Positions 5,595 through 14,290 are shown, numbered from the stretch's first letter. The stretch is 25,356 nucleotides of DNA from Bacteroidaceae bacterium (GCA_900769465.1 CAAGGT010000113.1:1-25356), one strand, 5' to 3'. Notes: generated by a model from the sequence alone, not told the origin. Program-made: numbers and translations.

Positions 5595-5623
5595 TAAAAA
5601 AAAGAGGGGAAAAATCCCCCTCT
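5595..5623 (-). terminator. Rho-independent terminator after the HTH gene
   Basis: On the minus strand AGAGGGGGA pairs with TCCCCTCT (one bulged G) and is followed by eight T residues. It ends the membrane-gene operon 2 nt after the stop codon at 5625. Confidence 0.8.
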
Positions 5624-5624
5624 C

Positions 5625-5894
5625 TTAAATCAACTTTAGAATTGTTTTTTGTAGCCTTTCCGTTATATCTTCCAGCCGAAGCTGAACGGAACGGCGTTGT
5701 TCATAGCCTATCTTATCCGCAATTTTTTCCATCGACAAACTACGAATAAAACGCATTTCCGCTATAAGCGGGTCAACTTCTTTTGCAAACACAGTTTCTT
5801 CGATAACAAACTTAATTTCGGAAACGGTCAAATCAGCTATTTTTATTTGTTCTTTTTCTTCCCTCGGAAGATGCGCAAACCTTGATATACACAT
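5625..5894 (-). CDS. Sigma region-4-like HTH protein (89 aa)
   Basis: The C-terminal half reads IAEMRFIRSLSMEKIADKIG followed by YEQRRSVQLRLEDITERLQK, a helix-turn-helix of the sigma-70 region 4 type. The N-terminal 40 residues are a helical lead-in (LPREEKEQIKIADLTVSEIK). ATG at 5894 follows GAGGAG. It is the last gene before a terminator, and the next promoter with its 11-bp repeats lies immediately downstream. It could therefore be the activator of the 5433-4171 unit. Target and partner are inferred from position only. Confidence 0.6.
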   Translation of the reverse strand: MCISRFAHLPREEKEQIKIADLTVSEIKFVIEETVFAKEVDPLIAEMRFIRSLSMEKIADKIGYEQRRSVQLRLEDITERLQKTILKLI

Positions 5895-5898
5895 ATAT

Positions 5899-6921
5899 TT
5901 ACTCCTCTATTTTTGCTGTTTTCAATTCCGCAAAATCACTCTCTACCGCTTTTGTCACTGCGCTTTCGATAACGTTTAAGTCAAGCACGTCGCTTGTTGC
6001 TTCTGGCGCGGAAACGTTACGCAAGCGGTCAAAGTAAATCTGCACGATTGATATTCTTTCTTTAAGAGCGTCACAAAGATTGATGCGGATATACTCACTA
6101 CCCGCGTCAATGCCCGAATAGATGCCAAACGTAACTTGAAAAAGTCGCAAGGCGATGTTGAAAAAGAAAACCACGGACAACTCCGCATCCAACCGCTTTG
6201 CCGACAAGAAGAACGCCAAGCTTACGGCAATAATCAAGATGGCGCGTTTAAGTAAGATTATTAAGCTGAAACTCATCTTGTGCGGCGACGTGTCGCGGTC
6301 TTTTTTGGATTTACTTTCACAATCGCCAAAAATGCTGTTATGCGTAACGTGGATATAGTTTACCTTTACAAATGGCAACTCTTCGTCAATCTTCTCGATG
6401 CGAGCTTCTACGAACGCAAGCTTTAACCGCAATTTAATAAGCTTTTTTGTCTTTGGTTCGGCAATGACGTCCAAACCTTTGATAAGACGCTTATTGTTGA
6501 ATTTAGCTTCCGCCTCGTGTATGCTATCAATGATTTTTCCTTTTCGTTGATGCAAAATCTTTTCGTAAGCTTCTCGCTTGGCCTTGGCGTTATCTTCCTT
6601 TAAATAGTCTTTAAAGCCTTCCGCCGCGCCGTTTTTGTTTATCGCTTTAAAAGCTTCGTCAAGCGTGCCAGACAAAACTAAATACTTCTTATTATATCTT
6701 TTTTCGCTGTCTTCTTTAAGCGATTTTACGATAAAAAGAATCGCTATTACTGCGATATTGATAACAATAAGCTCAATCCAATAGCCCGGCGAAAGCATTT
6801 TGTCGTTGACGTCTGGTGCTATCAAATCGGCCAATACCGTGAATACGGACACAAACACGATTGAAAGTACAGATATCGCAAGTTTTAACGAGCCTTTAAA
6901 TTTTTTCAAGTTTTTTCCCAT
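5899..6921 (-). CDS. Membrane protein with four TM segments and central coiled coil (340 aa)
   Basis: Hydrophobic helices are visible at about 12-34 (AISVLSIVFVSVFTVLADLI), 48-66 (ELIVINIAVIAILFIV), 218-238 (SFSLIILLKRAILIIAVSLA) and 244-266. Between the two pairs lies a 150-residue charged, Lys/Glu-rich helical region. The C-terminal 70 residues are soluble. ATG at 6921 follows AAGGTGGCGAT. It is the third of three consecutive membrane genes located where lysis genes usually sit. Neither holin nor known exclusion family is recognised, and it is much larger than a typical holin. Confidence 0.65.
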   Translation of the reverse strand: MGKNLKKFKGSLKLAISVLSIVFVSVFTVLADLIAPDVNDKMLSPGYWIELIVINIAVIAILFIVKSLKEDSEKRYNKKYLVLSGTLDEAFKAINKNGAAEGFKDYLKEDNAKAKREAYEKILHQRKGKIIDSIHEAEAKFNNKRLIKGLDVIAEPKTKKLIKLRLKLAFVEARIEKIDEELPFVKVNYIHVTHNSIFGDCESKSKKDRDTSPHKMSFSLIILLKRAILIIAVSLAFFLSAKRLDAELSVVFFFNIALRLFQVTFGIYSGIDAGSEYIRINLCDALKERISIVQIYFDRLRNVSAPEATSDVLDLNVIESAVTKAVESDFAELKTAKIEE

Positions 6922-6930
6922 ATCGCCACC

Positions 6931-7428
6931 TTACTTTTTGTTGAAAATCCGCATAAAGGAAATGCCGCAGCCTATAAGCTCGGAAAGGCCGACAAACGCC
7001 AATATTTCCGTGAACGTCACAATGGATTGTTCGAGCGCGTTTGCAGCTAAATAGCCCACCGCCAAAAACAACAACGGCAAAATCCAATTGATAGCGTTTT
7101 CAATCGCCAGCATTTTCTTCAATTCGTAGTTTATGTTTTCAAGCTTTCTTGCGTCCGTTTCCGCCTTTTTCATCGCGGACAAATTCGCAATTTCCATGCG
7201 CTTTTTCGCCAGCCACGGCGTAATCCATACGCGCTTGACAATCAAAAACAAAACCACGAGAAATATCAAGACGCCAAAGCTAATCTTGAATTTGTGAGCC
7301 TTTGCGCCCCATCCGCCATAGCCGAGATAAATAATAATCAAGGGTATAATGGCAACGAACGTCATTTCCATCATACCCCACGATTTACTCAACAGCCATG
7401 ACAAAGCACCTTTTACCTTGTCTTTCAT
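6931..7428 (-). CDS. Polytopic membrane protein (165 aa)
   Basis: Hydrophobic segments are at about 20-40 (MEMTFVAIIPLIIIYLGYGG), 50-68 (FGVLIFLVVLFLIVKRVW), 113-130 (AINWILPLLFLAVGYLAANA) and 137-158. A short charged helix (about 75-108) separates the two pairs. ATG at 7428 follows AGAGGTG. The size and TM count would allow a holin-like role, but the central cytoplasmic helix pair is unusual for one. It lies between the other two membrane genes in one operon with tight spacing. Confidence 0.65.
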   Translation of the reverse strand: MKDKVKGALSWLLSKSWGMMEMTFVAIIPLIIIYLGYGGWGAKAHKFKISFGVLIFLVVLFLIVKRVWITPWLAKKRMEIANLSAMKKAETDARKLENINYELKKMLAIENAINWILPLLFLAVGYLAANALEQSIVTFTEILAFVGLSELIGCGISFMRIFNKK

Positions 7429-7440
7429 CGCTGCACCTCT

Positions 7441-8307
7441 TTAAAAACTAATATAGCTTTCGTTTTCTTTTTTTGCCTTTGGCTTATTAGGCGTTTCCAC
7501 CAAGTTTACCTTTTCTTTTATCGTTTCTTTTGTTTCGGGAAGTTCCGCCTTAATTTGAATAGGAACGGACAATCCACCGAATTTTTCCGCGTGGGAAAGT
7601 AAGCTTGCCGCGCGATTTTCAAGCTCAGCCGTTTCTTTTGCCGAAATAAGGCGCGATTTCGCTTGCGCACGCATTACCAACGCCGTGCCAACTTCTGCGT
7701 TTTTCGCGCTTTCCATTGCCACTTGCGCGTTTCTAATCATAGGCGCAAGTTCGTTCTTCACGCACTCGCTAACTTCCGCTTGAATGTCCACGTTTAAGGA
7801 CTTACCGACAATTGAAGCGATAACCGCCTTTGTCGTACGTTCGACTATTTCTTCAACCTTTGCCTCCGTCAAGTTATTTGTGCGCGCAATCTTCTTACAG
7901 ATGAGCTTATAAAGGATAGTCGCCAAACCAGCAAGGATGCTCCCGCCGCCGATACCAATAACCCATGCATACGTGTTCACAATCCACGTTTTCGCCTTCT
8001 CATACGCTTCCTTGACAAGCCCAGCCACTTCTTCTTTGGTGACAGTGTCTGCGCTTTCTTCGTCTACAATTTCCGCGCTTTCTTCGCCCGAATTTTCGAC
8101 GATTTCACTCTCTACGGGTTCTTCTTCGCCTTGCTCAATTTCGCTTGAAATATCGCCATTCCCCGCGCTTTCTAAAACTTCTACGTTCTCGGTCACTTCT
8201 TCCGCGTATGCCGTTGCAGGCGGGATAAAGGCAAAGCCGCCGCAAAGCGCAAGCGTGCACGCCGTCAAGATTACCAACAGTCTCGTTTTTAAATTTTTAA
8301 CACTCAT
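7441..8307 (-). CDS. Secreted or membrane-anchored protein with acidic linker (288 aa)
   Basis: A Sec signal peptide covers about residues 1-35: basic start (KNLKTRLL), hydrophobic core (VILTACTLALCGGFAFI) and AYA cleavage-like site. Residues 36-95 are an acidic Glu/Ser/Val-rich stretch. A second hydrophobic segment lies at about 113-135 (WVIGIGGGSILAGLATILYK) followed by basic residues. The rest is a helical Ala/Glu/Lys-rich domain. ATG at 8307 follows AAGGAG. The topology suggests an extracytoplasmic acidic loop and a long cytoplasmic tail. No enzymatic motif is seen, and it precedes two further membrane genes. Confidence 0.65.
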   Translation of the reverse strand: MSVKNLKTRLLVILTACTLALCGGFAFIPPATAYAEEVTENVEVLESAGNGDISSEIEQGEEEPVESEIVENSGEESAEIVDEESADTVTKEEVAGLVKEAYEKAKTWIVNTYAWVIGIGGGSILAGLATILYKLICKKIARTNNLTEAKVEEIVERTTKAVIASIVGKSLNVDIQAEVSECVKNELAPMIRNAQVAMESAKNAEVGTALVMRAQAKSRLISAKETAELENRAASLLSHAEKFGGLSVPIQIKAELPETKETIKEKVNLVETPNKPKAKKENESYISF

Positions 8308-8324
8308 TTCTTTATACTCCTTGT

Positions 8325-8855
8325 TTAAGATTTTAAAGGGTCGCCGTTTGTAAGATAAACGATAGCTTCGTTTACCGATTCTTTGATTTGCGCTGGCACA
8401 CCGTCAAGCTGGGTTTGCTGCGCAAGCACCTTTTCGTTCGTTTCATCAATTCTTGCGTTTGTATCCGCGATTTTGCGTTCCACGTCTTGCAACCAAGAGA
8501 TTGCAACCGTGCAATCTTCCGCGCGCTTGAAGTACAACGGCTCGATGAAATATCCGCCACGTTTAGGGTCAGACGGGATAATTACCGCCGTTCCGCTTGC
8601 GTTTCTAAATTCAAGGGAAATGTTCAAAGGCTCAAACCCGCCTTTTTGGATAAATTCCGCGGGAATTTCCACCGTTTGATGCTTTGCCAAGGACAACTCC
8701 ATTATGCGCCGTCCGCAACGAATAACGGCGTAAAAACGCCCTACACGCGTTTCGTGAATATCAAACGTTATAGAAAGTGTTTCGTTTTCACTCCAAACAA
8801 ACGACGGGACGTCGTAACGTCCCGTCGTACCTATAATAGTTAGTTTTCTGTTCAT
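8325..8855 (-). CDS. Baseplate or fibre accessory protein (176 aa)
   Basis: The first 120 residues look beta-rich (RKLTIIGTTGRYDVPSFVWS, then RRIMELSLAKHQTVEIPAEF) and resemble the small beta-sandwich domains at the start of baseplate upper proteins. The last 50 residues form a coiled coil (VERKIADTNARIDETNEKVL). It sits after the fibre gene and the 110-aa gene, at the end of the virion block. ATG at 8855 follows AAGGCGGTG. A structural role is inferred from build and place. Confidence 0.5.
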   Translation of the reverse strand: MNRKLTIIGTTGRYDVPSFVWSENETLSITFDIHETRVGRFYAVIRCGRRIMELSLAKHQTVEIPAEFIQKGGFEPLNISLEFRNASGTAVIIPSDPKRGGYFIEPLYFKRAEDCTVAISWLQDVERKIADTNARIDETNEKVLAQQTQLDGVPAQIKESVNEAIVYLTNGDPLKS

Positions 8856-8868
8856 ACGCCACCGCCTT

Positions 8869-8894
8869 ACGCGTAATCATCACGCGTAATCATC
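8869..8894. repeat. 13-bp perfect tandem duplication at a stop codon
   Basis: ACGCGTAATCATC is present twice in direct succession (8869-8881 and 8882-8894). On the minus strand the first unit encodes D-D-Y-A and the junction creates TGA. Without the duplication the frame would end one codon later in TAA with the same protein. Confidence 0.9.
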
Positions 8895-9212
8895 TGCCCA
8901 GCCAAAAAGCGGTCCAGGAACTTTTTCATTTACAACCTTTTCATTGGCCGCATCCCAGCGCTCAACTTCATGCACTTCCGTTTTTGCTACTTCATACGCC
9001 ATCTTGGCGGGGTCGGTCTTTCTATCCCAAATGAAACGCACTTCAAATCTGTCAAGTGCACTGTATTGCGTTGCACTCGCTCTGCTCGATTGCACTGAGA
9101 AAACAGCTCTCGCGCGGTTGTCTTTCTCAATGATAAGGTTGGTAAGCAACGCGCAAGCTTGGGGAAGAACAATCCCAGTGGATTTAGATACATAGTTAGT
9201 AGTTTTAAGCAT
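8880..9212 (-). CDS. Phage tail-associated protein of unknown function (110 aa)
   Basis: The protein begins MLKTTNYVSKSTGIVLPQAC and contains EVRFIWDRKTDPAKMAYEVA, a pattern I recognise from small proteins next to tail fibre genes in Firmicutes phages. It is soluble, with mixed alpha/beta character. ATG at 9212 follows AAAGGAG at good spacing. Its stop lies in a 13-bp tandem duplication. No biochemical role is known to me. Its place between the fibre and another baseplate-like gene argues for a virion or assembly role. Confidence 0.6.
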   Translation of the reverse strand: MLKTTNYVSKSTGIVLPQACALLTNLIIEKDNRARAVFSVQSSRASATQYSALDRFEVRFIWDRKTDPAKMAYEVAKTEVHEVERWDAANEKVVNEKVPGPLFGWADDYA

Positions 9213-9312
9213 AATATTACTCCTTTAAATTTTATTTTGATTATAACGGATACCTCATTTCGCAAAATAGAAAATGATTAAATTCAGCTTCACTCATCTT
9301 TTCCCGCCTATA

Positions 9313-11121
9313 TTAAAGTTCGGTTACGGTGTCGGTATAAAAGTTGAAATCGATTGAATATGATACATGGGTAAGTGTGCTGGTAGAAATATCCACCCTT
9401 ACACCAAATAAAGTAATCGATGTTGGACTCATTCGTGCTATTGAAAGTACAGTATTTTCTGCCCAATGAGCTGAAATGGAATCCCTGAAAGCAGCAATCA
9501 ATGTGTCGACAGTTATCGGTATGCTATCATTAGAGACAAGCTTTAATGCATCTATGGTATGTAAATACAACTTCGTTCCGCCTGCTCCGTTACCGAGTAC
9601 GAGTTCATCTACATATTTCTTATTTGCTGCATCATTATTTCCCGAAGGAGTTGCAACAGCTAATCTACCTGCATGATCACGCTTTGCAATAGTATTTGGA
9701 GAAGCTCCCCATTCAGTAATATTTAATAATTTAACTTCTTGATTAGGCGTAATTATATATGCTTGAGAAAGATTTGAGTCGGTTGCGGTATTCGTCATTT
9801 TATCAACCTTTGTATCTGCATCCCAAGTTTCTTGTGCAACGCCGTCCACGGTGACAATCGTACCGCCTTCGCCCCCGCCTTCCGGCAAGTCAACAGCCGC
9901 AGTCGATATAATCTCGTTGCTCGCGTTATACAAATTTATGTATAGCATAGTGGGGGCGCCTGCAATTTGCGAGTCTACCTTATACGCATACAATCTAACG
10001 CCAGTTTTTTCTTCCGTTGTAAGCGTCCCGCCTTCGTCGGGAAAATCAAGCTGGACGCGCTTTTCGCTTGTGCCGTCCGCGCTGTGGTAGATTGCACTTG
10101 ACATATATTGCGTGTATGCGCCAGACGTCTTATTTGTTGCCGTCAAAGCGTTTCTTGCCGTCAGCGAAACTTCACGCGTATTGCCCGGGTCGGTTATGGT
10201 CATCATCGGTTGCAGCAAGTTTTCCGCCTGCAATACAAGCGGGCCAGTAAGCGTTCCGCCCGTCGTTGGCAACAACCCTTGCACAATATCGTCAAGGGGC
10301 ACGTTCAGCGTTGTGCCGTTTTTAAGCGTAATGATAAGGTCTTTCGTCGTTTCGTCAAACGCCACGCTTACAATCATTTCTTCAACGGGGAAATCCACGT
10401 TTGAAGTCGATACCACTTCACCGTCTCCGTTTTTAAGCGATACTTTAAGCACGTACGTATCAGACAAATCAACATCAACGCTTGTAGCCGCGGCATCTTC
10501 CAAATCTTGGATATGCTGTTCAGCAATATTTACGTCTTCCCGCAAAGTGTCTACCGATTGTTCCAATTCGTCAGCGGTTTGTTGTAAGCTTTCTACCGCC
10601 GCTTCCAAATAAATATCGTTTTGAACGGCAACGCTCAACTGCCCAAGGATTTGATTTAACAAGCTTTCGTAATCGTCAAAAGCTTCAGGCGGCATTTCAA
10701 GCGGCGCGCCCCTTTCGCATAAAAACGAGCTTCGCGCCGTGGTTTGCGTGATAGGTTGTCCCGCGGCATTTGCTTGTGTAATGGTAAACACAACGCCAAC
10801 CTTGCCCACCTGCGAAAGCACCGTAAAATCGGGAACGGCTTGGCTTTCCCCGTTTACTTGCTGAAAACGAACGCCGATATTTTGTTCCCAAACGCTGAAA
10901 TTCACGCCCGTTTCCGTTTGTATGCCTGAAAGCGTTTTATTCGCCGTCATAAGCTGCGGTTGCATTTGCGTACCGTCAGGCAATATGTAAGAAACCGTAA
11001 CGCTTGCACCCAAAGGAAACGGCGCAATCAAGCGAATCGTGTTCGCCATTGCCGAGCCTTGGTATACCCGTTCGGGGTCAGTCGCAATAATCGTGCCCCC
11101 GCTATCAATGTAAAAATTCAT
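9313..11121 (-). CDS. BppU-like baseplate and tail fibre protein (602 aa)
   Basis: The N-terminal 150 residues match the pattern of phage baseplate upper proteins (NTIRLIAPFPLGASVTVSYI, then VGKVGVVFTITQANAAGQPI). A coiled coil spans about 170-215 (VESLQQTADELEQSVDTLRE). Beta-rich stalk modules follow, including paired SLKNGDGEVVSTSNVDFP and NLYNASNEIISTAAVDLP segments and an AGRLAVATPSGNNDAANKKY collar-like motif. The last 150 residues are an apparent receptor-binding tip. ATG at 11121 is preferred because AAAAGGAG lies 8 nt upstream; the GTG at 11130 is too close. It attaches to the baseplate and probably binds the host surface. Confidence 0.75.
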   Translation of the reverse strand: MNFYIDSGGTIIATDPERVYQGSAMANTIRLIAPFPLGASVTVSYILPDGTQMQPQLMTANKTLSGIQTETGVNFSVWEQNIGVRFQQVNGESQAVPDFTVLSQVGKVGVVFTITQANAAGQPITQTTARSSFLCERGAPLEMPPEAFDDYESLLNQILGQLSVAVQNDIYLEAAVESLQQTADELEQSVDTLREDVNIAEQHIQDLEDAAATSVDVDLSDTYVLKVSLKNGDGEVVSTSNVDFPVEEMIVSVAFDETTKDLIITLKNGTTLNVPLDDIVQGLLPTTGGTLTGPLVLQAENLLQPMMTITDPGNTREVSLTARNALTATNKTSGAYTQYMSSAIYHSADGTSEKRVQLDFPDEGGTLTTEEKTGVRLYAYKVDSQIAGAPTMLYINLYNASNEIISTAAVDLPEGGGEGGTIVTVDGVAQETWDADTKVDKMTNTATDSNLSQAYIITPNQEVKLLNITEWGASPNTIAKRDHAGRLAVATPSGNNDAANKKYVDELVLGNGAGGTKLYLHTIDALKLVSNDSIPITVDTLIAAFRDSISAHWAENTVLSIARMSPTSITLFGVRVDISTSTLTHVSYSIDFNFYTDTVTEL

Positions 11122-11144
11122 ATATTTCACTCCTTTTATTTATT

Positions 11145-13835
11145 TTAAAGTTTCAGTTTTCCCGCCTTTCTTCTCGCGGTGATATACGCTTGCAAATCAT
11201 GCACTGCATACGCAACAAAATCCCCTACGGTATTGCCAACGGAAACATCGATATTTCTACCGATAAGGATTTCGCCGCCGCAGCGTTCTTCATATTGCGT
11301 AACGTTTCCCGCTTCATCTTCTATGGTAATAGACGGCTTATAATAATACGGATAAGCAATAACCCACGCTTGTCCTTTTACCTGCGAAGTAACGCCTTGA
11401 TAATTGATATAAGTTCCGCTTGCGCCTACTGAATTTAAATCATAACTTGCAATTCTTGCGGAATCATCAAACAAATCGTCAAACTTACCAATCTTTTTAT
11501 TTAAAACAATAACTTTGGGCGAAATTACAGTATCGCCTACGCCTTGCCTTTCATTTGTCACAAGCAAATTATACAAGCCTAATCCCGAACCAATAATAAG
11601 ATTTTTATCTTCTGAAAAAGCTTCTATTCGATAGGACATTTTTGTTTTTTCTCGGCTATCCTTCCTATACCAGTCAAGCATAGCCGTCCCGTTTCCAGTT
11701 CCCGCCAAGTGTTTTATAACACGAAAAGCTCGCGTATCTTTTGGATAGCTTAAAGCGGATTCAGCGGGTTCTTCGGATTCTTCATCATCAGGCGTTAAAT
11801 GCCATTGCATAAAGTACATTCTTCCGTAATAGTCCGCGTATTCCGTCCCTTTAGTGAAAAAGCCCGTTATACTTCCCGAATCAACTTTTTCCACCTGCGT
11901 CCCTGCCGAGAAGTTGTCCGCGCATTCAAAAGTAAATTCGATTGAATTACCAAACGCACCGCAAATACAAGGCAAATCTACGTAATAATTGTGCAAAGGC
12001 GAAAGATTGATATTGTATCCTTTTAATCTTGCAGTTTGCAGTTTTTTGTTAGAATAACTTGACGGGCTTATAATGCTTTTCACGTAATATTGAAAACAAT
12101 AATCAGACATATACAAATTCCCAAAATTAGAGCTTTCGTATTCCGATTGTGATAAGCCTTTTTCTCTCGTGGAAAAAATTACGTTATCCGTCAAAACCCT
12201 ATGCCGTTCCTGCACCATTGTTTCGGAAACTTCATAAATACGCTTATGACTGTCCGCGCCTATGTACTTGGATTTGCGGTTAAAGTTTTGCGAAAGCCCG
12301 CACGTGATTTCAAATCTATCCCGCAACGCGGAAATTTGCACCGTCGAAATATAATACTCATCGTCCCACAAATCGCCCGCTTTTGGCACGTTTTTGAGCC
12401 GTTTTATATTGAACGTGACGTACTTTTCAACCGTACCAAGCCTTTGCGCCGCGCCTTTGATATTTTCCCCAAAAAACCGCGTTTCTACGCTGTTATCGCT
12501 TTGCGCATAGTTCAGCGTTCGCGGTGCCGACAAATGGTCGCCCAAGTACGCTTTGCTGTGCTGTATTCTCGTGCTGTAAATCGGCACGTAGGTTATACGG
12601 AACTCCGCACGCATATAATCGTCATTGTTCTTTGCCGATATACCAACCGTTTTTAATACGTTCTTAATGGTGTAATCTTCCCCAACCGTACCGCCAAACT
12701 CAGACGGAGCTTTGAAGAAAAAGCCTTTTATATCTTTTTCCCCTTGCGTAAAGTACAACGCATACGATTTACTCGTAGGATACCCACCGCCATAAGACGA
12801 AAGATTATCATAAACGGATTTCGGAAAGACGTACGGCGTAATATCCTTTGTAGGCGTAATCAAATTGCCGTCCGTATCCCTTTGGATAACTTCCAACTTA
12901 ACAAGCTTGTCAATAGGAAAATCCGTAAGCAAATACGTGCCAGTGCTATCTTCGTTAAGGCGCAAATACAAGTTTTCCGCACGGAGCGTCACGCCGTAAT
13001 TAACATTGCTTGACGGATTGGTAATTGTGCCGTTTTGCCAGTTTATACGGTTCACCAAGTTATCCATATAACTGTCTAATTTTGTGCAAGCTTGCTCAAT
13101 TTCGTGACTACATTTTCGCGTGGTGTATTGATATGCATTATACGGTTTTTCTTGTCCGTCTTTCCTATCTTTATACGTAGCCAATTTTTCATTGCCGAAC
13201 TTCTCAAAAAACCATTCTCCCGAATATAACGGCAATCCCATTGCCGCGGCGTTTATGGGGTCATATAATTGCAATCTCGGCGCAGCGTGCAACACTCCGC
13301 CTATTGTCTGCATTACTTCTCGCAAATTCATTCGCGTAAAAGTAAATTCAGGCGAAAAAGCGGTAAATTGTTCGTTTAACACCCCGCCTAAATCTTTTCG
13401 CAATCTAAAAGACGGCTCTTCCCCATATCTTAACGGCTCGGCAAGCTGTAACGCTCTGTCTATTACTTCTTCTACCGTCCACGGTTTAAGCGGATAGCGG
13501 TTTGTTACGCCGTAAATGGTGATAACATAAGTTATTTCAATAGTTGAATATGGATTATCTTCTGGCATACCATAAAGATAATATGTAATTGTATTTTGAC
13601 CGTAAGTTATAGAAAACGGCTCATTATCGATTACTACGCCTCCCCTACTTATATTTTTTCTTGTAGTTCCGTTTTGATTCGTGATTTCGACATAAGAATC
13701 ACCGCCAAAACTTCCAGTCCAATAAATTGGCGTTCCGTCACTTCCTGCGGATATTAAATTAAAAAGCGTGTATTGTGTCCCCACTAAAGAAGGAGTCAAA
13801 TAATTCCCTGGGAATCCAATTAAATAAGTTTCCAT
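11145..13835 (-). CDS. Tail-associated/baseplate hub protein (896 aa)
   Basis: This is the largest gene. The region EEVIDRALQLAEPLR followed by FTAFSPEFTFTRMNLREVMQ and IGGVLHAAPRLQLYD (about residues 120-200) matches the hub domain of Gram-positive siphophage tail proteins (Tal/ORF upstream of fibres). Long beta-rich repeats follow. No endolysin or peptidase motif is seen in the C-terminus, unlike many Tal proteins. Start ATG at 13835 has only a weak AGGT upstream. A plus-strand moron and its terminator separate it from the upstream tail gene, which may require readthrough or antitermination for expression. Confidence 0.7.
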   Translation of the reverse strand: METYLIGFPGNYLTPSLVGTQYTLFNLISAGSDGTPIYWTGSFGGDSYVEITNQNGTTRKNISRGGVVIDNEPFSITYGQNTITYYLYGMPEDNPYSTIEITYVITIYGVTNRYPLKPWTVEEVIDRALQLAEPLRYGEEPSFRLRKDLGGVLNEQFTAFSPEFTFTRMNLREVMQTIGGVLHAAPRLQLYDPINAAAMGLPLYSGEWFFEKFGNEKLATYKDRKDGQEKPYNAYQYTTRKCSHEIEQACTKLDSYMDNLVNRINWQNGTITNPSSNVNYGVTLRAENLYLRLNEDSTGTYLLTDFPIDKLVKLEVIQRDTDGNLITPTKDITPYVFPKSVYDNLSSYGGGYPTSKSYALYFTQGEKDIKGFFFKAPSEFGGTVGEDYTIKNVLKTVGISAKNNDDYMRAEFRITYVPIYSTRIQHSKAYLGDHLSAPRTLNYAQSDNSVETRFFGENIKGAAQRLGTVEKYVTFNIKRLKNVPKAGDLWDDEYYISTVQISALRDRFEITCGLSQNFNRKSKYIGADSHKRIYEVSETMVQERHRVLTDNVIFSTREKGLSQSEYESSNFGNLYMSDYCFQYYVKSIISPSSYSNKKLQTARLKGYNINLSPLHNYYVDLPCICGAFGNSIEFTFECADNFSAGTQVEKVDSGSITGFFTKGTEYADYYGRMYFMQWHLTPDDEESEEPAESALSYPKDTRAFRVIKHLAGTGNGTAMLDWYRKDSREKTKMSYRIEAFSEDKNLIIGSGLGLYNLLVTNERQGVGDTVISPKVIVLNKKIGKFDDLFDDSARIASYDLNSVGASGTYINYQGVTSQVKGQAWVIAYPYYYKPSITIEDEAGNVTQYEERCGGEILIGRNIDVSVGNTVGDFVAYAVHDLQAYITARRKAGKLKL

Positions 13836-13848
13836 ATCATTTTACCTA

Positions 13849-13877
13849 TTGACTTTTTTATTTTTTTGTGTTAATAT
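13849..13877 (+). promoter_or_regulatory. Strong promoter of the moron gene
   Basis: TTGACT (13849-13854), an exact 17-nt spacer, and TAATAT (13872-13877) match the consensus at five and four of six positions. A start at about 13884 would give a very short leader beginning at the AGGAGG ribosome binding site. Confidence 0.8.
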
Positions 13878-13896
13878 TTTTTTAGGAGGCGATATA

Positions 13897-14283
13897 ATGA
13901 AAAAAAATATATTTAAAATTTCTTTTTCAATAATTTCTTTTTTGGCTTTTATTTTTTCAATAATAAGTATTATAAGCGCAATAAAAAACCTTACATATTG
14001 GGGCGAAGCTCCCAATAAACAATATTGGGCATATATTTCAGAATACGCAGATTTTGCTATTGGGTTTGAAACATACCGCTTAATTTTTTGGATTTTTTGC
14101 TGTATAAACAATATTCTTTTTTTCCTTGTTATCAACATAAAAGGATTACGCTTTGCAACGGAATCCCTTATTGAAACAATAAGCAAAAAGAAGAAAGGAA
14201 ATAGAAAGGCTAAATTAGAGCGAGAAATAGCCCAAAAACAAGCGGAATTAAACGAACTTACCAACGAACTAAAAATGGAATAA
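13897..14283 (+). CDS. Two-TM moron protein inside the tail operon (128 aa)
   Basis: ATG at 13897 follows AGGAGG. TM helices lie at about 7-29 (ISFSIISFLAFIFSIISIIS) and 59-82 (RLIFWIFCCINNILFFLVIN), joined by a 30-residue aromatic loop (LTYWGEAPNKQYWAYIS). The C-terminal 30 residues are a basic, then heptad-rich coiled coil (KLEREIAQKQAELNELTNEL). It is on the strand opposite the tail genes and is very AT-rich. It has its own promoter and a hairpin terminator. This is the pattern of a lysogenic-conversion moron; superinfection exclusion is the obvious guess, but no family is recognised. An opposite-strand frame here is a shadow. Confidence 0.75.
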   Translation: MKKNIFKISFSIISFLAFIFSIISIISAIKNLTYWGEAPNKQYWAYISEYADFAIGFETYRLIFWIFCCINNILFFLVINIKGLRFATESLIETISKKKKGNRKAKLEREIAQKQAELNELTNELKME

Positions 14284-14290
14284 TCAAGCA

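Noticed and set aside
9241..9297. 18-codon minus-strand ORF (MSEAEFNHFLFCEMRYPL) between fibre and 110-aa genes
   Set aside because: It follows a GGCGGG element but is very short, with no known family (compare XkdX-like tiny tail proteins, which have a different pattern). A TATAAT also overlaps its stop, with a poor -35. Left unannotated.
10112..10612. Plus-strand frame of 166 aa within the fibre gene
   Set aside because: Low-complexity Ser/Val-rich shadow of the fibre gene with no start signals.
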